DNA of 34,834 nucleotides from contig JAURIU010000007.1 in the NCBI GenBank assembly GCA_030832605.1, positions 1-34,834 of the forward strand, given 5' to 3'. The stretch comes from Rhodoluna sp. GTDB lineage: Bacteria; Actinomycetota; Actinomycetes; Actinomycetales; Microbacteriaceae. Positions within the stretch are counted from its first letter, which is position 1, and the number at the start of each line of letters is the position of its first letter. The translations under genes and the position numbers were made by a program. Positions 1 to 7,525 of the stretch are shown here, one piece after another. The notes beneath the pieces are model-generated. The model was given only the letters and a program-made list of their open reading frames with translations, had not been told where the DNA came from and did not search any database.

Positions 1-1440
1 AAGAATGGCGTCGCCTGGTTTCGCGAGTGCTACTGCCTTGCGAATGGCCGCCTCAGGCGGGCTTACCTCGTAGATCTCGAGTTCTGGTCGGGCGTCGCGC
101 GCAGCATCCACGAGGGTTTTGCGAATCGACGCAGGGTCTTCGAAGCGCGGGTGGTGGTCGGTGACCACCAAAACATCGCACCCCTCGGCCGCCACCTGAG
201 CCATGGCCGGGCGCTTGCTGGCGTCTCGGTCACCGTCTGCACCAAAGACCATGAACACTCTCCCCTTGGTTACCTTGCGCACGGCAGCCAATGTGTTCAA
301 AAACGCGTCTGGGCTGTGACCGAAATCGACGTAAACGTCTGGTCCAGAATCTTTGGTCACGCGCTCGGTGCGACCAGGCAGATAGGCCTGCACCCCAGCA
401 CCGAGAACTTCAACAAGTCGTTTCCATTCAAAACCAACCTGCAGCAGCATCACGATGGCAAGACCTGCGTTGGCAGCCATGTGGGCTCCGATGATCGAAA
501 TTCGGCTGACCAGCTCACCCTCTGGGCCAATCAACTTGAACTCGGTGTGGCTCGGTTGCTCGTCGAGAATTTCGACGTGGTAGTCGGCGGCAACTGCCTC
601 GTGCGAACTGATCGTGACAACTGGGATGTTCGCCAGCTCGGCCACGCGCGCACCGTATGGCGAATCGAGGCTGACGACCGCGCGCTCGGCGCGGCCATCG
701 GTGAAGAGACCCAGCTTGGCTTTGAAATAGGTTTCCATGTCGCCATAGTCGTCGAGGTGATCGTGGCTAAGGTTGGTGAAGGCCGCCACATCAAAGTGAA
801 TACCGTCGACCCGAAGTTGTGTGAGGGCCTGCGCCGAAACTTCAAGAACCGCCGAGGTGACACCCTTTTCTTTCATGCGCGCCAACAGTGCGTTCATCTC
901 GGTGATTTCGGGAGTCGTGAGTCGACTCACAATAACTTCGCCGGCTATGTGGCGTTCGGCCGTCGAGGTAAGGCCGGTGACTTCGCCCAGTTGACGAAGC
1001 ATGGCCTCGAGCAGATAGCTTGTCGAAGTTTTTCCGTTGGTGCCGGTCGTGGCAAACAGCTTTGGCATGGTGCCGGGCAGGTTGCCATAAACGAAAGCTG
1101 CAAGTTCGCCCAGGTGCGATCTCGGTTGCTCCACAAGAAGTGTCGGTAACCCCACGCCTTGCACTAACTCTTCCCCAGCAGCATCCGTGATGATTGCGAC
1201 TGCCCCGGCATCCTTGGCCTTTTGGGCAAAGTTAGCGCCGTGAGTCTTCAACCCTGGCATGGCTACGAAAAGATCACCTGGTCGCAAGTCGGCGGTGTTC
1301 ATCGAAATACCCGTGAGAGAGGTATCAGACTGCTGGGTGGCCCAGGATAGATCAAAACGGTCAGCAATGGCTTGCAAAGACACCGGGACAACTTTGTCGG
1401 GTCTCAGAATCGGAGGAATTGATTCCTTTTGGTCTACCAC
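1..1440 (-). CDS. murE: UDP-N-acetylmuramyl-tripeptide synthetase MurE (C-terminus cut by window edge)
   Basis: This cytoplasmic ATP-dependent Mur ligase adds the third stem-peptide residue to UDP-MurNAc-L-Ala-D-Glu. I read an open frame of 480 codons with no stop before base 1; full-length MurE is about 500 residues, so only the extreme C-terminus is missing. Visible motifs are the P-loop TGTNGKTST, the central block FTNLSHDHLD, then GRTERV, FGADGDRD and KRPAMAQVA. The residue-3 specificity motif, DNPR in meso-DAP-adding enzymes, reads DHHPR here (bases 145-159). I chose the GTG at 1440, which overlaps the end of ftsI by 7 bases and gives a normal N-terminus; the short overlap suggests coupling to ftsI. 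The frame and family are certain. The amino acid it adds is not. Confidence 0.95.
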   Translation of the reverse strand, partial: MVDQKESIPPILRPDKVVPVSLQAIADRFDLSWATQQSDTSLTGISMNTADLRPGDLFVAMPGLKTHGANFAQKAKDAGAVAIITDAAGEELVQGVGLPTLLVEQPRSHLGELAAFVYGNLPGTMPKLFATTGTNGKTSTSYLLEAMLRQLGEVTGLTSTAERHIAGEVIVSRLTTPEITEMNALLARMKEKGVTSAVLEVSAQALTQLRVDGIHFDVAAFTNLSHDHLDDYGDMETYFKAKLGLFTDGRAERAVVSLDSPYGARVAELANIPVVTISSHEAVAADYHVEILDEQPSHTEFKLIGPEGELVSRISIIGAHMAANAGLAIVMLLQVGFEWKRLVEVLGAGVQAYLPGRTERVTKDSGPDVYVDFGHSPDAFLNTLAAVRKVTKGRVFMVFGADGDRDASKRPAMAQVAAEGCDVLVVTDHHPRFEDPASIRKTLVDAARDARPELEIYEVSPPEAAIRKAVALAKPGDAIL

Positions 1441-3194
1441 TCGGTATCGATCTTCTTTGACTTTGTGGTTGCAGGTGGAACTCGGTAGTTGAGCAGAACC
1501 TGTTCCATGATGCTCTTGAATGGAGGCGTTGCACCGATCGAGTTGCTAACGGTTCTCGGCTTATAAACGGTAACCGCGACTACGTACTGAGGATCTTCGG
1601 CGGGAGCCATGCCGATGAACGAAATGGCGTAGCGCGTTCCGTAACCGGCACCATCCTTGATCTGGGCGGTTCCAGACTTGCCGGCTACCCGATAGCCCGG
1701 CACGCCCGCGGTTCTACCGATTCCACCCTGCTCGACCACTTTCTCGAGCATATCGATGGTTGAGCGAGCGCTTGCCGAACTCACGGCTTGAACGCCGGGT
1801 TTCACAGGTGTTGCAACGACATTGCCATTTGCATCGCGGCAGCCTTCGATGAGTCGAGGCTGCAGACGCACACCACCGTTGGCGATGGTCTGGTAAAAGA
1901 ACGCTGCCTGAATAGGCGTCACGGCAATACCCTGGCCGAACATCGAAGTCTTGTCGGTCATCTTGTCCCAGTCTTGCCAATTAGCTAGCAGGCCTGCGGT
2001 CTCACCTTCAAAGCGAACGTCGGTCTTCTCGCCAACACCGAATTTCTTGAAATAGTCGAATCGAGTTTTGGTCTCTACTCGAGCGCCAAACTGAATGATG
2101 CCGGTGTTTGAAGAGTCGCGAAGAACACCGGTGAGAGTCAACTTCTGGGTTTCGTGGAAGTGGCTGTCGGTAATGTCTTGGCCCCATGGCAGATGAAAAC
2201 GATATGGAGCTTTGATCTTGGACTCGGGTGTGGCTTCACCCTGATCGATCACGGTGGCAGCAGTAACCGTTTTCATTGTTGATCCAGGCTCAAAGCTGGC
2301 TTGGAAGATTCGGGAGCCGCGGTCTGCGGCGTTGGACTTTCCTGTGGCGTTCGGGTCGACACTAGGTGCTTCGGCAGCCGCGAGGATGTTGCCCGTCTTC
2401 ACTTCTATAACGACGGCGCTGGCCCAGTCGGCACGCAACTTACTTACCGTGTTGGTGAGAATTTGCTGGGCGTAATACTGCAGGTCTGAGTCAATCGTTA
2501 GCACAACATCCGAGCCGTTTCGCGCCTTTTGAGCGATGACCGCGCTGTTCGGAATGCGAATACCGTCGGTTGCGCCACGTTCAAAGGTTTCTTGACCGTC
2601 TACACCTGCCAGACAAGAGTTGTACTGTCGCTCGATGCCAGCCAGAGGCTCACCATCGACACCCACGAAACCAAGCAGGTTACCTGCAACGGCTCCGCTC
2701 GGATAAACGCGCGCAAGTTTTTGGTCGTAGTAGATCCAAGGAATCTCGAGCTCTTTCAACTTGCTGTAGACAGAAGAGTTGACGTTTTTGGCAAGGTTGG
2801 CATAGTTCGATGTGCCAATAATTTTCGCCATGACCTCTTCTTTGGTCATGTCAAGAATCGCGGCGAGCTCCATAGCCTGCTGGTCAACCGAAATTTCTAC
2901 CGAGCTGCCCGAAACCGATCGCATGATCGGCTTTACATTTACCGGAGCGGCGTTGATGTCGTAACGGTAGACGCTTCGCGCCAGAACGTTGCCGTCAGAG
3001 TCTTCGATCGAACCACGAAGAGCAGGCAGCGTGCGGGTGACAGAACGCTTTTCTTTCGAAATTTTGTTGATTTCGGCGGCTCGAACCACCTGGAACTCGA
3101 CAAGTTTCCAGGTGAACGCGAGAACGACAACCAAAACCACGGCCATGAAAAGGCGAAGACGCTTGGCTGGGTTGCCGGGCTGCATGTAGCTCAT
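1434..3194 (-). CDS. ftsI: Septal peptidoglycan transpeptidase FtsI (PBP3-like)
   Basis: This class B penicillin-binding protein cross-links septal peptidoglycan within the divisome. It has 586 residues. There is a single N-terminal membrane segment at about 12-36, then RGSI (60-63) at the start of the pedestal domain. The transpeptidase motifs are all present: STMK (305-308, nucleophile Ser305), SSN (361-363) and KSG (506-508). KSG in place of KTG is a tolerated variant known in other PBP3 proteins. The ATG at 3194 has AGAGGG upstream; Met4 is a possible alternative start. It lies between ftsL and murE as in the standard dcw cluster, 19 bases after ftsL, so the genes are probably co-transcribed. 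Confidence 0.96.
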   Translation of the reverse strand: MSYMQPGNPAKRLRLFMAVVLVVVLAFTWKLVEFQVVRAAEINKISKEKRSVTRTLPALRGSIEDSDGNVLARSVYRYDINAAPVNVKPIMRSVSGSSVEISVDQQAMELAAILDMTKEEVMAKIIGTSNYANLAKNVNSSVYSKLKELEIPWIYYDQKLARVYPSGAVAGNLLGFVGVDGEPLAGIERQYNSCLAGVDGQETFERGATDGIRIPNSAVIAQKARNGSDVVLTIDSDLQYYAQQILTNTVSKLRADWASAVVIEVKTGNILAAAEAPSVDPNATGKSNAADRGSRIFQASFEPGSTMKTVTAATVIDQGEATPESKIKAPYRFHLPWGQDITDSHFHETQKLTLTGVLRDSSNTGIIQFGARVETKTRFDYFKKFGVGEKTDVRFEGETAGLLANWQDWDKMTDKTSMFGQGIAVTPIQAAFFYQTIANGGVRLQPRLIEGCRDANGNVVATPVKPGVQAVSSASARSTIDMLEKVVEQGGIGRTAGVPGYRVAGKSGTAQIKDGAGYGTRYAISFIGMAPAEDPQYVVAVTVYKPRTVSNSIGATPPFKSIMEQVLLNYRVPPATTKSKKIDTEW

Positions 3195-3213
3195 TTAGCC
3201 CTCTTCTCGACGG

Positions 3214-3795
3214 TTAGTTGGTTGGTGAGGCGAGTAGTCCCTCACCAGAAAACGCTACTTTAGTAGCCGTGGTTTGCGAGTTAGCGACATCCTTGACGGT
3301 CTGGCTTTTGACCGACTCGACTTTGGTCGCGGCTGCCTGAGCAGCCTTGATGGCGCCAAGATCGGTGGTGCTAACCAGTGCGCTGTTCGGAACTAGGTTG
3401 CGAGCAACTTTTGCCGAGTCATTTGCCTTTGCAGCGGTTGGCTTACCAATGATTTTCTGGTCACCAACGTTTAGAAAGACCGGGTTTGAGTTAGCTACCA
3501 TTCCTAGGCCCTGTGCGGCATTGGCAAGATTTTGCTGTGATGACAGCGAGTCCACTTCGGCCTTCAAGATTTCGCTGGTGGTTCCCAGTTCGTGCTTATA
3601 AGCCTTTAGCTGAGCCAACTCATAGGCACCTTGGCTGATGAAGACACCAATCAGAAGTTGCACCAGTTGAATTCCAACCAGACCCAGAACGACTATTAGT
3701 GGCACAGCCACCTTGGTGCTTCGCAAGTTCGGTATTGAAACTGCTCTGGATGCTCTTGACGATGTTCTTGCGCCCGCTACGCCGAGGGTGCTCAT
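3214..3795 (-). CDS. ftsL: FtsL-like divisome protein
   Basis: A 193-residue bitopic membrane protein at the ftsL position between rsmH and ftsI. It has a basic cytoplasmic N-terminus (1-28), one hydrophobic segment at about 29-53, and a short heptad-like extracytoplasmic region (55-95). A stretch AAQGLGM at 94-100 resembles the end of the FtsL/FtsB core. The remaining ~80 residues are rich in Ala, Lys, Thr and Ser and look disordered. FtsL normally forms a coiled-coil complex with FtsB and FtsQ that activates FtsW/FtsI. The start ATG overlaps the rsmH stop by 4 bases, indicating translational coupling. Assignment rests on position and architecture because FtsL sequences diverge widely. The long tail makes it larger than typical FtsL (about 100-120 residues). 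Confidence 0.85.
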   Translation of the reverse strand: MSTLGVAGARTSSRASRAVSIPNLRSTKVAVPLIVVLGLVGIQLVQLLIGVFISQGAYELAQLKAYKHELGTTSEILKAEVDSLSSQQNLANAAQGLGMVANSNPVFLNVGDQKIIGKPTAAKANDSAKVARNLVPNSALVSTTDLGAIKAAQAAATKVESVKSQTVKDVANSQTTATKVAFSGEGLLASPTN

Positions 3796-4772
3796 GCTGC
3801 CTGCCTTATTTTTTCGGCTGCGCGAAGGCGAACCGATGCTGATCTTGGATTTGCTGAAATCTCTTGCTCGCTGGCCTGCTCTGCACCGCGAACTACCAGG
3901 CGAAGAGTCGGTGCGTGTTCTGGCAACTCGATTGGCATATCAAGTGGTGCCGATGAGACCGAAGCCGCACCCAGGGCACGCTTTACGATTCGGTCTTCTA
4001 GCGACTGGTAAGAGAGAACTAGAATTCGACCGCCCACACGAAGAGCGTCGAGAGCCTGTGGAACCGCGGAGCTCAGTGCGTCGAGTTCACCGTTAACTTC
4101 GATGCGAAGCGCCTGAAATACTCGCTTGGCTGGGTGGCCACTGCTTTTTCCTGGGATGAACGGCACAACCTTGACGATTAGACCGGCCAATTGCGTGCTG
4201 GTTGCAAATGCCTCGCTCTTGCGTTCGATAACGATCGCGCGAGCAATCTGGCGAGCGAAGCGCTCTTCGCCGAATTCCTTGAAGATTTTTACCAGCTCGG
4301 GTTCGTCGTAGGTGTTGACCACGTCGGCCGCGGTCATCCCCTGGCTGTTGTCCATGCGCATGTCTAGTGGGGCCGGGTATGAATAAGCGAAACCGCGGTC
4401 TTTTTCATCGAGTTGCATCGACGAAACGCCTAGGTCCATCAACACGGCGTCTACCTTGGCTACACCTAAGTCGGCAAGGGTTTCTTCGATCTGGTCGTAA
4501 ACAACGTGGCAGAACGTAACCCGGTCGCCAAATGAGGCTAGGCGCTGTTTAGCCAGTTCCAAGGCGTTTGGGTCGCGGTCTAGGCCGATAACCCGAAGGT
4601 TCGGAAAGCGATTCAAGAAGCTCTCGGTGTGCCCGCCCAGACCCAGTGTGCAATCGATCATGATTGCGTCACGATCTTCGATGGCTGGGGCAAGTAGTTC
4701 GATGCAACGGTCAAGCATCACTGGTTCGTGTAGGTCTGAGATCTGCATATCGCTTCCGAATCCCCCGCCCAT
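3792..4772 (-). CDS. rsmH: 16S rRNA (cytosine(1402)-N(4))-methyltransferase RsmH
   Basis: A SAM-dependent methyltransferase that N4-methylates C1402 in the ribosomal P-site, historically called MraW. It has 326 residues, within the family's usual length. Motifs: DCTLGLGGH (40-48, SAM-binding loop), GLDRDP (63-68), MDLGVSSMQLD (112-122), and a block from RGF at 126 to RMD at 141. Two starts are possible: the ATG at 4772 with GAGG nine bases upstream, and an in-frame ATG eight codons later preceded by GGAAG. I kept the longer form. It is the second gene of the division cluster, 68 bases after mraZ, and overlaps ftsL by 4 bases. Confidence 0.96.
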   Translation of the reverse strand: MGGGFGSDMQISDLHEPVMLDRCIELLAPAIEDRDAIMIDCTLGLGGHTESFLNRFPNLRVIGLDRDPNALELAKQRLASFGDRVTFCHVVYDQIEETLADLGVAKVDAVLMDLGVSSMQLDEKDRGFAYSYPAPLDMRMDNSQGMTAADVVNTYDEPELVKIFKEFGEERFARQIARAIVIERKSEAFATSTQLAGLIVKVVPFIPGKSSGHPAKRVFQALRIEVNGELDALSSAVPQALDALRVGGRILVLSYQSLEDRIVKRALGAASVSSAPLDMPIELPEHAPTLRLVVRGAEQASEQEISANPRSASVRLRAAEKIRQAA

Positions 4773-4846
4773 CTACCAGAACCTCAACCGTGGTCCGACC
4801 TTAGGGAAGTAGGTCGGCGATGACGGTTGAAGATCTAGCTGATGGG

Positions 4847-5278
4847 CTAGAAGATTCCTGGAATCACCTCCCCGTCACGGCTTGAGAAGGCGGCCTCTTC
4901 GGCCTCTTGGTACTTGTTCCACGCCTCGGTGTCCCAGATTTCTAGGTGGCTGCGAACTCCGATGAGGGTTAGGTCGCGACCGAGACCGGCGTATTTGCGA
5001 AGAGCAGGGTTGATGTTGATTCGACCTTGGCGGTCTGGAAGTTCGTTTGATGCACCGGCCAGGAAAAGGCGAAGGTAAGAGCGCTGTGCGGCGTTAGTAA
5101 GGGAAGCAGCATCGATGTTTTCAACGAGTTCGTTGAAATAGCCGACCGTGTAAACGTATAGACAGCCTTCTTGGCCCTTGGTGATGAAGAGTCCACCCTG
5201 AAAAAGTTCACGAAGTTTGGCCGGCAGAATCATGCGGCCCTTCTCATCGAGCTTTGGCTCGAAAGTTCCTGAAAACAT
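4847..5278 (-). CDS. mraZ: Transcriptional regulator MraZ
   Basis: A SpoVT/AbrB-fold DNA-binding protein that in other bacteria binds phased repeats upstream of its own gene and controls the division cluster. The frame extends upstream, but I set the start at the ATG at 5278 because it carries an excellent Shine-Dalgarno (AAAGGAGGT, bases 5281-5289) and gives the family-typical N-terminus MFSGTFEPKLDEKGR. The product is then 143 residues. Two AbrB-like repeats are visible, around 9-24 (DEKGR) and 80-97 (DRQGR). It heads the rsmH-ftsL-ftsI-murE run. The repeats just upstream (5301-5340) are the likely autoregulatory operator. Confidence 0.96.
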   Translation of the reverse strand: MFSGTFEPKLDEKGRMILPAKLRELFQGGLFITKGQEGCLYVYTVGYFNELVENIDAASLTNAAQRSYLRLFLAGASNELPDRQGRININPALRKYAGLGRDLTLIGVRSHLEIWDTEAWNKYQEAEEAAFSSRDGEVIPGIF

Positions 5279-5300
5279 GCTGACCTCCTTTCCGTTCCCT

Positions 5301-5340
5301 TTTGGTGCATTTTCATCCACTTTACTCCACTGTTTCCCAA
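5301..5340 (-). promoter_or_regulatory. MraZ operator: four 10-bp-phased repeats
   Basis: Four consecutive 10-base units start at 5301, 5311, 5321 and 5331. On the plus strand the middle two fit TTTNNTCCAC closely and the outer two fit partly; read toward mraZ, the core is GTGGANNAAA. The 10-bp phase matches the architecture known for MraZ sites, which are short GGG/GTGG-like cores separated by about 5 bases. The array lies 22 bases upstream of the mraZ start, where binding would block initiation. The repeats are seen directly. That MraZ binds them is inferred from the family. Confidence 0.72.
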
Positions 5341-5413
5341 AATTTACCTGAATTGCGAGAAATATTTCGATTTCGATTAGGTAACAATCAGGTGTTTATT
5401 GGTAACTGCAGAG

Positions 5414-5433
5414 GTGGTGCAAAGTGGAGGGAT
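5414..5433 (+). promoter_or_regulatory. Possible second, inverted pair of MraZ-like sites
   Basis: Two 10-bp units starting at 5414 (GTGGTGCAAA) and 5424 (GTGGAGGGAT) resemble the GTGGANNAAA core of the mraZ operator but lie in the opposite orientation about 75 bases further upstream. The second unit matches only in its first five bases. It could be an auxiliary site or coincidence. The rest of the 5341-5472 stretch holds an AT-rich segment that could contain the mraZ promoter, for which I see only weak -35/-10 candidates. Confidence 0.3.
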
Positions 5434-5472
5434 TTTTACGTCACTCGGTCCGACCGCTACGGTCAAGGGCAA

Positions 5473-5496
5473 AGAAAAAGGAGCCCGAAGGCTCCC
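5473..5496 (-). terminator. Intrinsic terminator after the DUF3040 gene
   Basis: On the minus strand a perfect 6-bp stem GGAGCC/GGCTCC closes a TTCG tetraloop (5480-5495) and is followed by TTTTTC. This is a textbook Rho-independent terminator. It lies 28 bases after the DUF3040 stop codon and separates that gene from the mraZ promoter region. It is the clearest terminator in the window. Confidence 0.85.
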
Positions 5497-5523
5497 TGGG
5501 GTGACACTAGGTTTGGTTAGTTC

Positions 5524-5907
5524 TTATTGATCCATGCGCTTGTTCCAGCGCTCTTCGAAGAAACTACCCTTGGTTTCATCCTTTGGTTTGCTTGCGCCAC
5601 TTGGGCTGGCCTTTGGTTTGGCAGGCGGAGTTGCTTCACCCTTTGCCTTGCCGCCCTTCGACCCGGTGGCCACTAAAACTCCCACCAGCATCAACGCAAA
5701 ACCCACAACTCCAAGCACCGTGAGCTGACTAATGACGGCGAAGACGAGAACAGAGAGGCCTACAACGGCCAGAAGCGCACCGCCGACGATTCGTGCTGCG
5801 GAATTGTTCGGTCCGGCGCTTACCCGGGTAGCAAACTTCGCGTCATCGGCGTAGAGGCCGCGTTCGAGTTCTTCAAGAACCTTCTGCTCGCGCTCTGACA
5901 AACCCAT
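5524..5907 (-). CDS. DUF3040 membrane protein
   Basis: A 127-residue protein of the actinobacterial DUF3040 family, commonly found near the mraZ cluster; no function is established. The N-terminus (MGLSEREQKVLEELE) matches the family's conserved acidic helix, followed by DDAKFA. Two hydrophobic segments lie at about 39-60 and 63-82. The C-terminal third is a Lys/Pro/Ala/Ser-rich linker ending in a short charged segment. Both the N-terminal domain and the tail are probably cytoplasmic. The ATG at 5907 has GGAGG six bases upstream. A strong terminator follows. It is transcribed divergently from the neighbouring prenyl synthase gene. Confidence 0.85.
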   Translation of the reverse strand: MGLSEREQKVLEELERGLYADDAKFATRVSAGPNNSAARIVGGALLAVVGLSVLVFAVISQLTVLGVVGFALMLVGVLVATGSKGGKAKGEATPPAKPKASPSGASKPKDETKGSFFEERWNKRMDQ

Positions 5908-5963
5908 GGGTGCCTCCGATTGGTAATGCGTATCTGTTCAAAGTCTAAGACCAGCGAGCAAGT

Positions 5964-5969
5964 TAGGCT
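5964..5969 (+). promoter_or_regulatory. -10 box of a probable leaderless promoter (prenyl synthase)
   Basis: TAGGCT lies six bases before the GTG start of the prenyl synthase gene, with no Shine-Dalgarno between them. A -10 element at that distance would start transcription at or next to the GTG, giving a leaderless mRNA, which is common in actinobacteria. No good -35 is visible. Confidence 0.4.
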
Positions 5970-5975
5970 ATTCCC

Positions 5976-7091
5976 GTGAGTGAAACCAAGGTGCTTTTAG
6001 ATCTAGTCCAACGAGAACTGGATGGCTTTTGCGCTACCAGAAAAACGGAATTCACCGGAATATCCGAAGACCTCAGCGTTCTGCTCGATTACACCAAAGA
6101 ACTTCTGGCCGGAGGCAAGCGCTTTAGGGCTCTGTTCTGCTACTGGGCCTGGGTGGCAGCGCTTGATGTTTCAAGCACTCAACAAGATTCAGCAACCCGT
6201 GCGCGCTCAACCGAGGCCATGGTCGGTATCTGTTCGGCCCTCGAAATGTTCCACGGCGCCGCCTTAGTTCACGACGACCTGCTCGACCAGTCCGATACTC
6301 GCCGTGGAGTTCCTGCGGTGCACAAGCGTTTCGAATCAATGCACACACAGCACGGATGGGCGGGAAGCCCCGAACGTTTCGGTCAGGCCGGCTCGGTTCT
6401 TGTCGGCGACCTGATGCTCGCTTGGAGCAGCGAAATATTCGGCAACGCCCTGCTGAAATCTCCAAACTCGCAAATTGAATCTGCTTGCCGAGACGAGTTT
6501 TCGAAGATGCGCATTGAAGTGATGGCTGGGCAGTACCTCGACGTTCTCGAAGAGAACGCTGCCCCAACCCGTGCGGTTGAAGAAGCCGTCGGACGAGCAA
6601 ACCGAGTGATTCTCTACAAGACTGCCAAATACAGCATTGAGGCTCCGCTTCTGATTGGCGCGGCCTTCGCAGGTGCTGACCCAGCCGTGCTACGTGGCCT
6701 ATCGGCCTTCGGAATTCCTCTTGGAATGGCGTTCCAGTTGCGCGACGACATCCTCGGTGTTTTTGGTGACCCAGCAGTCACTGGCAAGCCTGCCGGCGAT
6801 GATCTTCGCGAAGGTAAGCGAACGGTATTGGTAGGGCTAACTCGTGAATCGCTCACCCCGACGGTCGGCAAGATTTTCGATGAGCTGCTCACCCACCGCG
6901 AGCTTGACGCCGAGCAGATTGCTTTCTTGCAGCAAACCATCAAGGGTTCGGGAGCGCTGGCCAAGACCGAGTCAATGATTGAGGAGTTGGCCAACGAGTC
7001 GCTGCTCGCGTTAGATCAACTTCAGCTCGACCCGACCGCGATGATGCAGCTTCGTGAGCTGGCCGTGCGGGTTATCAACCGCCAGAGCTAG
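5976..7091 (+). CDS. Polyprenyl (geranylgeranyl-type) diphosphate synthase
   Basis: A trans-isoprenyl diphosphate synthase that condenses isopentenyl diphosphate with allylic diphosphates, supplying chains for quinones, carotenoids or lipid carriers. It has 371 residues. The first aspartate-rich motif is DDLLD (100-104). The second region has DDILGVFGD (257-265) followed by KPAGDDLREGKRT, a form typical of actinobacterial GGPP-type enzymes. The start is a GTG at 5976 with no ribosome-binding site, consistent with leaderless translation. Its stop codon directly abuts the stop of the convergent Rv2175c-like gene. In mycobacteria an idsA-type gene sits in the same neighbourhood (Rv2173-Rv2178c). 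Product chain length cannot be read from the sequence. Confidence 0.93.
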   Translation: MSETKVLLDLVQRELDGFCATRKTEFTGISEDLSVLLDYTKELLAGGKRFRALFCYWAWVAALDVSSTQQDSATRARSTEAMVGICSALEMFHGAALVHDDLLDQSDTRRGVPAVHKRFESMHTQHGWAGSPERFGQAGSVLVGDLMLAWSSEIFGNALLKSPNSQIESACRDEFSKMRIEVMAGQYLDVLEENAAPTRAVEEAVGRANRVILYKTAKYSIEAPLLIGAAFAGADPAVLRGLSAFGIPLGMAFQLRDDILGVFGDPAVTGKPAGDDLREGKRTVLVGLTRESLTPTVGKIFDELLTHRELDAEQIAFLQQTIKGSGALAKTESMIEELANESLLALDQLQLDPTAMMQLRELAVRVINRQS

Positions 7092-7445
7092 CTACTGAGC
7101 TAGAAACTGTGCAGCGCGTCTAACCGGCGACTTGTGACCTGCCAGAAGTGCTTTCATCGGCGTACCGCCGTGCTGTTCAAGGTCGTCGTTTTCGGTGTAA
7201 ATCCACTCAACCGCATCTTGGATGTTCAATCCGCAGTCGATCAACATCATGACCGTTCCGCGCAAACTGTGCAGCGGTTCGCCGTCGACGATGGTTTCAC
7301 GAGGAATGTACTTCTTGCCGTCGATCTTTACCTCGATGAGGCTGTGGTCTTCGACGTAGCGTCGGATTTTTCCAACCGAGATGCCTAAAGCATCGGCGGC
7401 TTCTTCAAAGGTCAGAACTTCTAGGTTCGCAAAGACATCATTCAC
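7092..7445 (-). CDS. Rv2175c-like DNA-binding protein
   Basis: A 117-residue protein with an N-terminal helix-turn-helix (about 10-35, TFEEAADALGISVGKIRRYVE) and a C-terminal domain of the Rv2175c type. In M. tuberculosis, Rv2175c is a winged-helix DNA-binding protein phosphorylated by the adjacent kinase PknL, which reduces DNA binding. The same head-to-head arrangement with a PknL-like kinase occurs here, 80 bases apart. The start is a GTG at 7445: an in-frame TGA lies two codons upstream, so no longer form is possible. The GAGG upstream sits too close to serve as a normal Shine-Dalgarno, so initiation may be leaderless. It ends against the convergent prenyl synthase gene with no gap. Confidence 0.85.
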   Translation of the reverse strand: MNDVFANLEVLTFEEAADALGISVGKIRRYVEDHSLIEVKIDGKKYIPRETIVDGEPLHSLRGTVMMLIDCGLNIQDAVEWIYTENDDLEQHGGTPMKALLAGHKSPVRRAAQFLAQ

Positions 7446-7525
7446 ACCTCAACATTGCCACACCCAGCAGCCTGTTAGGAATAGTTTGCGATGCGTGGCA
7501 CGATATTGGTCTAGCCGAGAAGAAG

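Noticed and set aside
151-1149. A 332-codon open frame on the plus strand
   Set aside because: It lies entirely opposite murE, whose minus-strand frame carries all Mur ligase motifs. Its translation resembles no family and has unusual His/Asn-rich composition typical of an antisense shadow.
1676-1684. KSG instead of KTG in FtsI as a sign of altered beta-lactam response
   Set aside because: KSG is an accepted variant in functional PBP3 proteins, and the other two motifs are intact.
2529-3263. A 244-codon open frame on the plus strand
   Set aside because: It is antisense to ftsI, which has intact transpeptidase motifs. Its product is Arg/Asn-rich without recognisable domains.
5279-5320. Longer MraZ start at 5320
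   Set aside because: It would run through the operator-like repeats and the Shine-Dalgarno. The ATG at 5278 has an ideal ribosome-binding site and the conserved N-terminus.
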